DNA of 64,000 nt from Pristionchus mayeri (GCA_036245805.1 BTRK01000005.1:22482984-22546983), one strand, 5' to 3'. Counted from the stretch's first letter, positions 9,263 to 20,011 are shown. The notes: generated by a model not told the origin, from the sequence alone. Numbers and translations are program-made.

Positions 9263-9637
9263 TCCACTCATCCCACTAGGATAGTGTTCATTTAGCAGTC
9301 ATTCTGTGGACACCTACAGTATCCTACCCTCTAGCGTATACCCATGCAAGAGGCTGTGCACTAGGGTTGGCTATTCGCGCGCGAGTTTCGTTGCCACGTT
9401 GCATCCTCGAGGCGGAGGGATGCAAGAAAAATGAGTCATTTACCATCTTCCAATAACGGCCTTTCATCAGGAGACGAAGTTTCCAAAGGAGTCCTTCGCG
9501 ACTAGTTAGGGGAAAAAAGCGCTAGAATCGCTGATAATGAAGCTGTTACATATCATGTCACCTTCCACGAATGGGTCAGAGGATCTAGCGCTTTATTAGA
9601 GTGTCATATTTAATGTACTCATAACATTCTTGTAACA
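9263..9637. other. Intergenic, no gene seen
   Basis: Contains a short mirrored AAAGCGCTAGA / TCTAGCGCTTT pair (about 9515 and 9585) and nothing else recognisable. Confidence 0.4.
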
Positions 9638-9641
9638 TTAA

Positions 9642-9901
9642 AGTTACCCAACAAGGACGAAATTGACCCCTATTTTTTGTCTTCCATTGAATAGCCGATG
9701 GCTGAATTAGTTGAGAAAGAATACACAAAAGTGCGAAAAATCAATAATAGCCCCAGGCGAAGGCCGGAAACGATCAGGGGGAAGCTGCCTGATCCAAAAC
9801 TCTCTCACTGTTGCATGCTCTGAGTAATACTCTATCATACACGTTACGCACGCAAAATGCATCGCGTTTTGGGATCAGAGTCTCGTCCTTTTTGGGTAAC
9901 T
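9642..9901 (+). mobile_element. TTAA-flanked TIR element family 1, copy 2 (long variant)
   Basis: AGTTACCCAACAAGGACG...CGTCCTTTTTGGGTAACT between TTAA at 9638-9641 and TTAA at 9902-9905. The inner part matches the 1751 copy (tagccgatggctgaattagttgag). The right half has about 50 extra bp (ctgagtaatactctatcatac...). Both target duplications are intact here. Confidence 0.88.
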
Positions 9902-10013
9902 TTAAGCACAACTTTTCACTTGGTATGGATTGTCAATCGTGCTATGGGATCATATGGAATTTACGTCATATATCGAAGTCCAAAATATAATGATACAACT
10001 TAATAAGAAACTT

Positions 10014-10340
10014 TCACTTCTTTTCTTCGGGTTTCTTGAATTGCTCTAGATGCTCTTCGATCTGCTTAGACAACTGTAGCAATGAAGGCATAAGAGGAAT
10101 CTGAAATGACTCTACTAAGGATGAAAGGTTGTCCTTCATTGTTCCCGAAGCCTCTTCTATGTCTTTCTGATATATTTGACTAGGATGGGGCAGCTTAGGC
10201 ATCTGCAAATCGGCCTAATGAGTGTTGATTGAAATTTAAGGACTCACTTCGTAATTCTGAGCAATGAAGGCTCCTGCATAAGCTCCGATTCCCATTGAGA
10301 TAAGATGCGAGAATATTCCCATGATATCTCCAAAATACAT
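10014..10340 (-). CDS. STMP1/DUF4535-family small mitochondrial membrane protein
   Basis: Two exons on the minus strand: 10,340-10,248 (from the upstream ATG; a second in-frame ATG at 10,322 gives MGIFSH...) and 10,202-10,014 with TGA. The intron is 10,247-10,203 (45 bp, gtgagt...tttgcag). The product is 93 aa (87 from the inner start). Residues 8-28 form one membrane segment with small-residue spacing (GIGAYAGAF), followed by the family signature AQNYE then PKLP. This matches short transmembrane mitochondrial protein 1 (human about 47 aa), an inner-membrane micropeptide linked to respiratory-chain complexes. The C-terminal tail, charged and helix-prone, ends in lysines and is about twice the usual length. 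The inner ATG fits the family length better. Family assignment rests on the GAYxGxxxAQNYE-P pattern; expression is unproven. Confidence 0.8.
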
Positions 10341-10526
10341 TAGCTTTTCAGAGAAATATTAGTGATATCAATTACGCGATCAGAAGAAAAACAACAAGTC
10401 TACTAGTAGTAGATCTTTTGGGACCACAACGAGGCTTCTTCATAATACTTTTTAAAAAATGAGCAAATTTGTCAGTGAAATAGTGGCTGCCGATACGGTT
10501 TAAAACTATTTCTAACGATTAACAAA
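10341..10526. other. Upstream region of the STMP1-like gene
   Basis: About 190 bp between the gene and the next element. No clear U-rich AG trans-splice site immediately before the ATG (only tttctctgaaaag). Presumably holds the promoter. Confidence 0.35.
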
Positions 10527-10534
10527 AATAGAAT

Positions 10535-10911
10535 GGGGCTTCTTTACTTGAGGGGCACGAAGCTCAGCCCAATTTTTCCTCTGCGTCTCTACCCCCTCCG
10601 CTCCCACTGCTACTCTAGCTGTAATCACGCACCTTTCTGAGCATATCGTCAGCCTAAGCCGGCTTCTTGCCTAAGCGATAAGCAACGTTAGGGTCTCCCC
10701 GCTTCGTGGGGAGCCCCTAACGTTGCTTACTGGGCGACCCGCTTCGCGGGTCGCCAACTATGACAAGGAAAGGACTGCTCTCTCTGCGCACTCTGCTTGT
10801 CTGGCGCTCTCGCCTATTTCGCAAATATTTCTCAATTGGGGAAGTAGGGTATGTAAATAGAGAGAGTAGAAAAAGTGGGCGGAGCTTCGGCCCCTCAAGT
10901 AAAGAAGTGCC
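10535..10911. mobile_element. MITE with 8-bp target duplication, hAT-like
   Basis: 377 bp between AATAGAAT repeats (10,527-10,534 and 10,912-10,919; G follows both, so 9 bp is possible). TIRs are GGGGCTTCTTTACTTGAGGG and the complement of GGCACTTCTTTACTTGAGGG, continuing through GAAGCTC.GCCCA.TTTTT for about 42 bp. An 8-bp duplication suggests hAT; 9 bp would suggest a Mutator-like element. It lies about 195 bp upstream of the STMP1-like gene and could affect its promoter. Confidence 0.85.
10680..10755. repeat. Two GC-rich hairpins inside the MITE
   Basis: AAGCAACGTTAGGG...CCCTAACGTTGCTT encloses TCTCCCCGCTTCGTGGGGAG, a near-perfect 48-bp hairpin at 10,680-10,727. It is followed at 10,733-10,755 by GGCGACCCGCTTCGCGGGTC-GCC. 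Both have a CGCTTCG-type loop. Confidence 0.85.
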
Positions 10912-10920
10912 AATAGAATG

Positions 10921-11226
10921 ATTAAGAAAAATATAGCCGACTCTGTGATCGTAGGGTACTATATTGCGGCAAGTAGTTTGACCGAAAAGCAAGTTGCTAG
11001 CAGCTTTCACGTAATTTTACTTTTTCCGCCATAAAAAATAAAACTTGCTGGTAGCAAACTTTTTAATAGTTTAATTTTTAGCATAATATGCAAACTAACT
11101 TTTTATTTTTATGCAAGAACAAAGTAAGTTACTGGTAAATTGCAAACGAACAGTAACTAGAAAGTAATATTGTCGTAAGAGGTGTACAATTTTACGAGAA
11201 AGTTGCTGGCAACTAACTTTGCTACT
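10921..11226. other. Intergenic, no gene seen
   Basis: AT-rich. Variants of a short CTTGCTGGTAGCAAACTT / AAGTTGCTGGCAACTAACTT motif recur at about 10,990, 11,043, 11,130 and 11,200, suggesting a decayed repeat. No coding potential. Confidence 0.4.
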
Positions 11227-11393
11227 TACTGTGAGAATAGAAAGCGTAGTCCGTGGTGTGGTGGGCGAGATTTAGTATATTTGTTTCTAAGTATACGTGG
11301 AACATTTTTCCTCCGCGTTCCGCATATATTTAGAAACAAATGTACTAAATCTCGCCCACCACACCACGGACTACGCTTTCTATTCTCACAGTA
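11227..11393. mobile_element. Foldback element E (167 bp)
   Basis: Arms of about 70 bp match almost perfectly: TACTGTGAGAATAGAAAGCG ... CGTGGTGTGGTGGGCGAGAT on the left, complement on the right, around a loop with TACGTGGAACA/GCGTTCCGCATA. The terminal TA may include the target. A decayed half-copy is at 4,683-4,770. Confidence 0.9.
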
Positions 11394-11692
11394 CCGCAAT
11401 ATTACTCTACAATCACACAGGAATGGCTCGTCGTTTATCGTCATCTAAAAATTTGAGCGCCTGCTTGGGTCACTAATTAAATTTATATATCTAAGTTATT
11501 AATATAACGTTATTTATAATCGTATTTCCGAACATATTTTCTATAACAAATAAATATCCATATTCCAGGAGAAGGTGGCGTATACAAAGTCAACTGTGCC
11601 TCATAGTAGGGACTGCGGCAGCAATTGTAAAAAGCTTTCATTAAAAAAATTTCGCAGTGTTGACCTACGGTATTGGCCATGGCGAAACGTTT

Positions 11693-11870
11693 ACTCCGGT
11701 TTTTCAGCGCAGGAAGCGCGCCACTTTTGCGAAGCGGCGCGGCCACGCACTCCTCGTTTCACGTACTCTCTCGTCCTGGATACTCAGAGAGAAAGAGTGT
11801 GCAAACGAGGAGTGCGTGGCCGCGCCGCTTCGCAAAAGTGGCGCGCTTCCTGCGCTGAAAAACCGGAGTA
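11693..11870. mobile_element. Foldback element family X, copy 2
   Basis: 178-bp palindrome bounded by TACTCCGGTTTTTCAGCGCA and its complement, with arms nearly identical to 1551-1721. The central loop is the reverse complement of the copy 1 loop, so the element is inserted in the opposite orientation. Terminal TACTCCGG...CCGGAGTA is better preserved than in copy 1. Confidence 0.9.
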
Positions 11871-12322
11871 GAAGTGAAAATTTTAAAATAATAAAACTAG
11901 GAAGCGCAGCGTGCCATACAAAAACGATTTTGATGGATTTTCTTTGTATAAAATCGATAGATCTAGCACCTCTAATCCTTCAAATAGTAAAAGGCTTGGC
12001 AGAAAAAAATAATCCAGCCAACATGAATGCTCGGAAAATAAGTCCTTGAAAACGGCCTACCGTAACACTGAAATTGCATGCGTTTGAGCACATCTTAAGT
12101 CAGCTTTATAAATCAAAAAACTTTAAAACTGTCTTGACAAATCTGTATTCATTGTCATTATGTTTACTATAAACAATATTTAGAGGAATTCTGCCAACTA
12201 TCGAGTAGCCATAGGGACAGTTCTTTCTCGTTGAAATCACGAGGAAAAAACAAAATTCACCATGAAGTAAATTCAATCACCTTCCTTCGCTCCAAAGTGT
12301 CATTAGATCACCAGGGATGACC
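11871..12322. other. Intergenic with dispersed repeat E, copy 2
   Basis: 12,100-12,270 is a diverged copy of 8,806-8,985. The remainder is AT-rich with a CTACCGTAAC word near 12,057. No gene was recognised. Confidence 0.5.
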
Positions 12323-13767
12323 ACAGCAGAATCACTGCACTGTTCACTCTCACAATTTTCATGCGTTGAGCTACAGTATCTCATGCGTCGCGGAAGCCGT
12401 TGTTTTTGCATCAAAATTTCAAACTAAATTTTAAAATATTTTCTTAGTGTTTTTAGATTCATAGGCGTGCCAAGTTTAGGGAGTGTAAACATTAAGGGGG
12501 GTCGATCTTCCGAAGGAATGGTATCGTTTTGACACTATTTATTTATTGTATACAATTAGTTACGGTCTAAATCGCAAGAATGATCCTTGTTACTAATGAA
12601 AACGCCACAAATAAAAATACAGCAACTCATTTTATAAAACACACCGATGAAAAATTACGGTAGTCTTGAAATAAAGTCAGTTCCAGTTTTTTTGAATTTA
12701 CTAGGCTCCTGGCACGGCATGATTGGGACTTTTTACGGAAATCATCTCGTGATAGCATTTTCCCGAAGTGCATTATTACGGTCTTGATGTTGCTGTGATG
12801 ACGATCACCATTTAGTTCACTGATGATGCATTCCAAACAAAAGTTAAACGCGTACAGCCATTCGATATTTATCGACGGGCACAACGATTCAATAAACTAC
12901 AGTAAGCCATTCAAAATTATTTCGAGATAGTGGATCAACGATAGGTGTAAATCTCTCATGTTATCTCAATCTATCATGTATCGACTCCACTCCAAACCGT
13001 TCGATCGTTAAACCAATGATCAGAACATACTTTTCATCTTCTGTGAATAGCCTACCTAATAGTGTAATCTACGTGCGCATTCGAGAGGTGGGAAACTGGA
13101 AATTTTAGGAAGAGCATTGGCAAGAGTTCCTGGTGACAACCCAATAGAGATTTACTTAATCTGAACCAATACTAATCTGTAAAAAAATTAAAATAGATTT
13201 AAACAAACAGTGCACACTTTCTGTACCTGGAAATTTCGGCGGGATAGGGCGCCTCCCTAACTTTCATAGCAGAAAGTACATAGAGTTGGCCTACTGCTAC
13301 TGAAGAAATTGCGAAGGTACTCTGAGGCACATTTTCAGAAATCAGTGTTGAACGTAATGGAAAATGGCAATTTTTAAAATGGACATAGCAATAAGGAAAA
13401 TATCATAAAGTAGAAATGGACAAGATAGTATGAAAGCTCAATAGGTGCTTCTCATAAGCATATATCAAAATAAAAAAGAAATTTTTTGTAACTAGTTGAC
13501 TAAGTTTTTAAGATGGACAGTTTACTAAGTTTTTTTAAGATATAAGTTTCGAAGAGAGATGGATAAATGACGAAACCCAAGCTTTATTTCCGAAGATCTC
13601 AGCGCCCAGTCACATCTAAACCCCCTGCTTACTAATGATCTCGTTCTAAGTTCTTAAGAACGTGATCGCAAATTCCGGGAACATATCCAAGCTTTCTTTC
13701 TGAAGATCTCAGCGCCCAGTTACATCTAAACCCATTGCTTACTAATGATCTCGTTCTAAGTTCTTAA

Positions 13768-14016
13768 AGTTACCCAACACCCTTGAAAATGCCTTTCCAT
13801 ATTATTTAACAATGTAGTAGAACGGGTTCTAATCAGTTAAACTAGAATAATGAAAATAATAGAAAATCAATATATGCAGCAACGTGGAGCCGTAAAGTTT
13901 CAGTCTGAGTTGCAACATCACGCCCGCTCTCTCTCTTTTATACACTCTCTCGCTCGTTTTGTCGTGATCAGGGTACTCCCGCCAGTTCAAATTATTTACA
14001 TGGGTGTTGGGAAACT
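13768..14016 (+). mobile_element. TTAA element family 2, unit 1
   Basis: 249 bp, AGTTACCCAACACCC...GGGTGTTGGGAAACT, between TTAA at 13,764-13,767 and 14,017-14,020. Inserted into the TTAA of the satellite palindrome GTTCTTAAGAAC; the uninterrupted site is at 13,650-13,661. The right half (ctctctcttttatacactctc) resembles family 1, so the two are related. Non-coding. Confidence 0.93.
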
Positions 14017-14130
14017 TTAAGAACGTGATCGCAAATTCCGGGAACATATCCAAGCTTTCTTTCTGAAGATCTCAGCGCCCAGTTACATCTAAACCCATTG
14101 CTTACTAATGATCTCGTTCTAAGTTCTTAA

Positions 14131-14336
14131 AGTTACCGGACGAGGACAAAATTGACCACCTATTTTTTGTCCTCCATCGAATAGCCGATGGCTGACTTAG
14201 TTGAGCATGAATAAACAAAAATGCTAAAAATCAATAATAGCCTCAAGGGAAAGCAGGAAATGATCCGCGCTCTCTCACTTTTGCATACTCTCTTGTACAC
14301 GCGACCAGATCAGGGTTTCGTCCTCGTCCGGTAACT
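14131..14336 (+). mobile_element. TTAA element family 1, unit 1
   Basis: 206 bp, AGTTACCGGACGAGGAC...GTCCTCGTCCGGTAACT, flanked by TTAA at 14,127-14,130 and 14,337-14,340. It sits in the next satellite monomer at the same TTAA position as the family 2 element. Confidence 0.93.
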
Positions 14337-14440
14337 TTAAGAACGTGATCGCAAATTCCTGGAACATATCCAAGCTTTCTTTCTGAAGATCTCAGAGCCC
14401 AGTTACATCTAAACTCCCTGATTGCTAATTATCTCGTCTC

Positions 14441-14868
14441 ATTGAACCAACATCCAAGTGAACCAGGTTCCCAATGAAACAACTTCCCCGTGAACCAGGT
14501 TCCCAATTAACAATTTCCCCGTGAACCAGGTTCTCTGTAAACCAGGTTCCCCGTGAACCAGGTTCCCAATTAATCAACTTTAATGTGAACCAGGTTCTCT
14601 GTAAACCAGGTTCCCCGTGAACCAGGTTCTCAATTAATCAACTTTCATGTGAACCAGGTTCCCCGTGAGCCAGGTTCCCAATTAACCAACTTTCATGTGA
14701 ACCAGGTTCCCCGTGAGCCAGGTTCCCCGTGAGCCAGGTTCCCAATTAACCAACTTTCATGTGAACCAGGTTCCCCGTGAGCCAGGTTCCCAATTAACCA
14801 ACTTTCATGTGAACCAGGTTCCCCGTGAGCCAGGTTCCCAATTAACCAACTTTCATGTGAACCAGGTA
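14441..14868 (+). repeat. 16/48-bp minisatellite, unit 1
   Basis: Built on a 16-bp step. The irregular 5' part uses GTGAACCAGGTTCCCC-like steps. The regular 3' part repeats a 48-bp triplet of steps: GTGAACCAGGTTCCCC, GTGAGCCAGGTTCCCA, ATTAACCAACTTTCAT. One extra GTGAGCCAGGTTCCCC step is present here. Confidence 0.95.
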
Positions 14869-16561
14869 CTTCGTAGACGATAGTTCACGGTAGTGAGAAT
14901 CACGGTTTCCTCGTTTTCCAACTTCACATCGACAATTCCACCGTCACGTGGGTTTACACATGTATAGACACAGAAATAAATTTGAATGGTTTTGCCACCC
15001 TTACCGTAAAGAGGCAAAATGGCGACGCACTACACTAAATGCCGGCTAAATTTGCCGGTCCCCCCACACTTGAAAGCCAGATCCGGATTTAAATGCACTG
15101 AACGCCGGTTTTGGTGTACAGCAGAATCACTGCACTGTTCACTCTCACAATTTTCATGCGTTGAGCTACAGTATCTCATGCGTCGCGGAAGCCGTTGTTT
15201 TTGCATCAAAATTTCAAACTAAATTTTAAAATATTTTCTTAGTGTTTTTAGATTCTTAGGCGTGCCCAGTTTAGGGAGTGTAAACATTAAGGGGGGTCGA
15301 TCTTCCGAAGGAATGGTATCGTTTTGACACTATTTATTTATTGTATACAATTAGTTACGGTCTAAATCGCAAGAATGATCCTTGTTACTAATGAAAACGC
15401 CACAAATAAAAATACAGCAACTCATTTTATAAAACACACCGATGAAAAATTACGGTAGTCTTGAAATAAAGTCAGTTCCAGTTTTTTTGAATTTACTAGG
15501 CTCCTGGCACGGCATGATTGGGACTTTTTACGGAAATCATCTCGTGATAGCATTTTCCCGAAGTGCATTATTACGGTCTTGATGTTGCTGTGATGACGAT
15601 CACCATTTAGTTCACTGATGATGCATTCCAAACAAAAGTTAAACGCGTACAGCCATTCGATATTTATCGACGGGCACAACGATTCAATAAACTACAGTAA
15701 GCCATTCAAAATTATTTCGAGATAGTGGATCAACGATAGGTGTAAATCTCTCATGTTATCTCAATCTATCATGTATCGACTCCACTCCAAACCGTTCGAT
15801 CGTTAAACCAATGATCAGAACATACTTTTCATCTTCTGTGAATAGCCTACCTAATAGTGTAATCTACGTGCGCATTCGAGAGGTGGGAAACTGGAAATTT
15901 TAGGAAGAGCATTGGCAAGAGTTCCTGGTGACAACCCAATAGAGATTTACTTAATCTGAACCAATACTAATCTGTAAAAAAATTAAAATAGATTTAAACA
16001 AACAGTGCACACTTTCTGTACCTGGAAATTTCGGCGGGATAGGGCGCCTCCCTAACTTTCATAGCAGAAAGTACATAGAGTTGGCCTACTGCTACTGAAG
16101 AAATTGCGAAGGTACTCTGAGGCACATTTTCAGAAATCAGTGTTGAACGTAATGGAAAATGGCAATTTTTAAAATGGACATAGCAATAAGGAAAATATCA
16201 TAAAGTAGAAATGGACAAGATAGTATGAAAGCTCAATAGGTGCTTCTCATAAGCATATATCAAAATAAAAAAGAAATTTTTTGTAACTAGTTGACTAAGT
16301 TTTTAAGATGGACAGTTTACTAAGTTTTTTAAGATATAAGTTTCGAAGAGAGATGGATAAATGACGAAACCCAAGCTTTATTTCCGAAGATCTCAGCGCC
16401 CAGTCACATCTAAACCCCCTGCTTACTAATGATCTCGTTCTAAGTTCTTAAGAACGTGATCGCAAATTCCGGGAACATATCCAAGCTTTCTTTCTGAAGA
16501 TCTCAGCGCCCAGTTACATCTAAACCCATTGCTTACTAATGATCTCGTTCTAAGTTCTTAA

Positions 16562-16810
16562 AGTTACCCAACACCCTTGAAAATGCCTTTCCATATTATT
16601 TAACAATGTAGTAGAACGGGTTCTAATCAGTTAAACTAGAATAATGAAAATAATAGAAAATCAATATATGCAGCAACGTGGAGCCGTAAAGTTTCAGTCT
16701 GAGTTGCAACATCACGCCCGCTCTCTCTCTTTTATACACTCTCTCGCTCGTTTTGTCGTGATCAGGGTACTCCCGCCAGTTCAAATTATTTACATGGGTG
16801 TTGGGAAACT
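16562..16810 (+). mobile_element. TTAA element family 2, unit 2
   Basis: Duplicate of the 13,768 element carried along by unit duplication. TTAA on both sides (16,558-16,561 and 16,811-16,814). Confidence 0.92.
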
Positions 16811-16924
16811 TTAAGAACGTGATCGCAAATTCCGGGAACATATCCAAGCTTTCTTTCTGAAGATCTCAGCGCCCAGTCACATCTAAACCCATTGCTTACT
16901 AATGATCTCGTTCTAAGTTCTTAA

Positions 16925-17130
16925 AGTTACCGGACGAGGACAAAATTGACCCCCTATTTTTTGTCCTCCATCGAATAGCCGATGGCTGACTTAGTTGAGC
17001 ATGAATATACAAAAATGCTAAAAATCAATAATAGCCTCAAGGGAAAGCAGGAAATGATCCGCGCTCTCTCACTTTTGCATACTCTCTTGTACACGCGACC
17101 AGATCAGGGTTTCGTCCTCGTCCGGTAACT
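16925..17130 (+). mobile_element. TTAA element family 1, unit 2
   Basis: Duplicate of the 14,131 element. TTAA at 16,921-16,924 and 17,131-17,134. Confidence 0.92.
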
Positions 17131-17234
17131 TTAAGAACGTGATCGCAAATTCCTGGAACATATCCAAGCTTTCTTTCTGAAGATCTCAGAGCCCAGTTAC
17201 ATCTAAACTCCCTGATTGCTAATTATCTCGTCTC

Positions 17235-17645
17235 ATTGAACCAACATCCAAGTGAACCAGGTTCCCAATGAAACAACTTCCCCGTGAACCAGGTTCCCAA
17301 TTAACAATTTCCCCGTGAACCAGGTTCTCTGTAAACCAGGTTCCCCGTGAACCAGGTTCCCAATTAATCAACTTTAATGTGAACCAGGTTCTCTGTAAAC
17401 CAGGTTCCCCGTGAACCAGGTTCTCAATTAATCAACTTTCATGTGAACCAGGTTCCCCGTGAGCCAGGTTCCCAATTAACCAACTTTCATGTGAACCAGG
17501 TTCCCCGTGAGCCAGGTTCCCAATTAACCAACTTTCATGTGAACCAGGTTCCCCGTGAGCCAGGTTCCCAATTAACCAACTTTCATGTGAACCAGGTTCC
17601 CCGTGAGCCAGGTTCCCAATTAACCAACTTTCATGTGAACCAGGT
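17235..17645 (+). repeat. 16/48-bp minisatellite, unit 2
   Basis: Same minisatellite without the extra 16-bp step. Because 48 is a multiple of three, the regular part reads as an open frame with a 16-residue period. I regard this as incidental. Confidence 0.95.
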
Positions 17646-19339
17646 ACTTCGTAGACGATAGTTCACGGTAGTGAGAATCACGGTTTCCTCGTTTTCCAAC
17701 TTCACATCGACAATTCCACCGTCACGTGGGTTTACACATGTATAGACACAGAAATAAATTTGAATGGTTTTGCCACCCTTACCGTAAAGAGGCAAAATGG
17801 CGACGCACTACACTAAATGCCGGCTAAATTTGCCGGTCCCCCCACACTTGAAAGCCAGATCCGGATTTAAATGCACTGAACGCCGGTTTTGGTGTACAGC
17901 AGAATCACTGCACTGTTCACTCTCACAATTTTCATGCGTTGAGCTACAGTATCTCATGCGTCGCGGAAGCCGTTGTTTTTGCATCAAAATTTCAAACTAA
18001 ATTTTAAAATATTTTCTTAGTGTTTTTAGATTCTTAGGCGTGCCCAGTTTAGGGAGTGTAAACATTAAGGGGGGTCGATCTTCCGAAGGAATGGTATCGT
18101 TTTGACACTATTTATTTATTGTATACAATTAGTTACGGTCTAAATCGCAAGAATGATCCTTGTTACTAATGAAAACGCCACAAATAAAAATACAGCAACT
18201 CATTTTATAAAACACACCGATGAAAAATTACGGTAGTCTTGAAATAAAGTCAGTTCCAGTTTTTTTGAATTTACTAGGCTCCTGGCACGGCATGATTGGG
18301 ACTTTTTACGGAAATCATCTCGTGATAGCATTTTCCCGAAGTGCATTATTACGGTCTTGATGTTGCTGTGATGACGATCACCATTTAGTTCACTGATGAT
18401 GCATTCCAAACAAAAGTTAAACGCGTACAGCCATTCGATATTTATCGACGGGCACAACGATTCAATAAACTACAGTAAGCCATTCAAAATTATTTCGAGA
18501 TAGTGGATCAACGATAGGTGTAAATCTCTCATGTTATCTCAATCTATCATGTATCGACTCCACTCCAAACCGTTCGATCGTTAAACCAATGATCAGAACA
18601 TACTTTTCATCTTCTGTGAATAGCCTACCTAATAGTGTAATCTACGTGCGCATTCGAGAGGTGGGAAACTGGAAATTTTAGGAAGAGCATTGGCAAGAGT
18701 TCCTGGTGACAACCCAATAGAGATTTACTTAATCTGAACCAATACTAATCTGTAAAAAAATTAAAATAGATTTAAACAAACAGTGCACACTTTCTGTACC
18801 TGGAAATTTCGGCGGGATAGGGCGCCTCCCTAACTTTCATAGCAGAAAGTACATAGAGTTGGCCTACTGCTACTGAAGAAATTGCGAAGGTACTCTGAGG
18901 CACATTTTCAGAAATCAGTGTTGAACGTAATGGAAAATGGCAATTTTTAAAATGGACATAGCAATAAGGAAAATATCATAAAGTAGAAATGGACAAGATA
19001 GTATGAAAGCTCAATAGGTGCTTCTCATAAGCATATATCAAAATAAAAAAGAAATTTTTTGTAACTAGTTGACTAAGTTTTTAAGATGGACAGTTTACTA
19101 AGTTTTTTAAGATATAAGTTTCGAAGAGAGATGGATAAATGACGAAACCCAAGCTTTATTTCCGAAGATCTCAGCGCCCAGTCACATCTAAACCCCCTGC
19201 TTACTAATGATCTCGTTCTAAGTTCTTAAGAACGTGATCGCAAATTCCGGGAACATATCCAAGCTTTCTTTCTGAAGATCTCAGCGCCCAGTTACATCTA
19301 AACCCATTGCTTACTAATGATCTCGTTCTAAGTTCTTAA

Positions 19340-19588
19340 AGTTACCCAACACCCTTGAAAATGCCTTTCCATATTATTTAACAATGTAGTAGAACGGGTT
19401 CTAATCAGTTAAACTAGAATAATGAAAATAATAGAAAATCAATATATGCAGCAACGTGGAGCCGTAAAGTTTCAGTCTGAGTTGCAACATCACGCCCGCT
19501 CTCTCTCTTTTATACACTCTCTCGCTCGTTTTGTCGTGATCAGGGTACTCCCGCCAGTTCAAATTATTTACATGGGTGTTGGGAAACT
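19340..19588 (+). mobile_element. TTAA element family 2, unit 3
   Basis: Duplicate of the 13,768 element. TTAA at 19,336-19,339 and 19,589-19,592. Confidence 0.92.
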
Positions 19589-19702
19589 TTAAGAACGTGA
19601 TCGCAAATTCCGGGAACATATCCAAGCTTTCTTTCTGAAGATCTCAGCGCCCAGTCACATCTAAACCCATTGCTTACTAATGATCTCGTTCTAAGTTCTT
19701 AA

Positions 19703-19908
19703 AGTTACCGGACGAGGACAAAATTGACCCCCTATTTTTTGTCCTCCATCGAATAGCCGATGGCTGACTTAGTTGAGCATGAATATACAAAAATGCTAAA
19801 AATCAATAATAGCCTCAAGGGAAAGCAGGAAATGATCCGCGCTCTCTCACTTTTGCATACTCTCTTGTACACGCGACCAGATCAGGGTTTCGTCCTCGTC
19901 CGGTAACT
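19703..19908 (+). mobile_element. TTAA element family 1, unit 3
   Basis: Duplicate of the 14,131 element. TTAA at 19,699-19,702 and 19,909-19,912. Confidence 0.92.
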
Positions 19909-20011
19909 TTAAGAACGTGATCGCAAATTCCTGGAACATATCCAAGCTTTCTTTCTGAAGATCTCAGAGCCCAGTTACATCTAAACTCCCTGATTGCTAA
20001 TTATCTCGTCT

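Larger units (their letters stand above)
12323..15117 (+). repeat. 2.79-kb tandem unit, copy 1
   Basis: First of four near-identical units, starting ACAGCAGAATCACTGCACTG. In order it holds about 1.2 kb of unrecognised AT-rich sequence, 110-bp satellite monomers (about 13,570-14,430) with two TTAA elements, the 16/48-bp minisatellite (14,441-14,868), and a truncated copy of dispersed repeat D ending at the unit junction. Length 2795 bp. A minus-strand open frame of 85 codons (12,627-12,884) is identical in all four copies but has no recognisable motif, so no gene is called. Confidence 0.95.
15118..17895 (+). repeat. 2.79-kb tandem unit, copy 2
   Basis: Length 2778 bp. It lacks one 16-bp minisatellite step present in copies 1 and 3, and one T of a T-run present in copy 1. 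Otherwise almost identical, with a few substitutions such as gattcTtaggcgtgccCag versus copy 1. Confidence 0.95.

Noticed and set aside
11693..11870. Apparent inversion of the central loop between family X copies
   Set aside because: Because the arms are palindromic, insertion in the opposite orientation looks identical to a loop flip. No invertase-type switch needs to be invoked.
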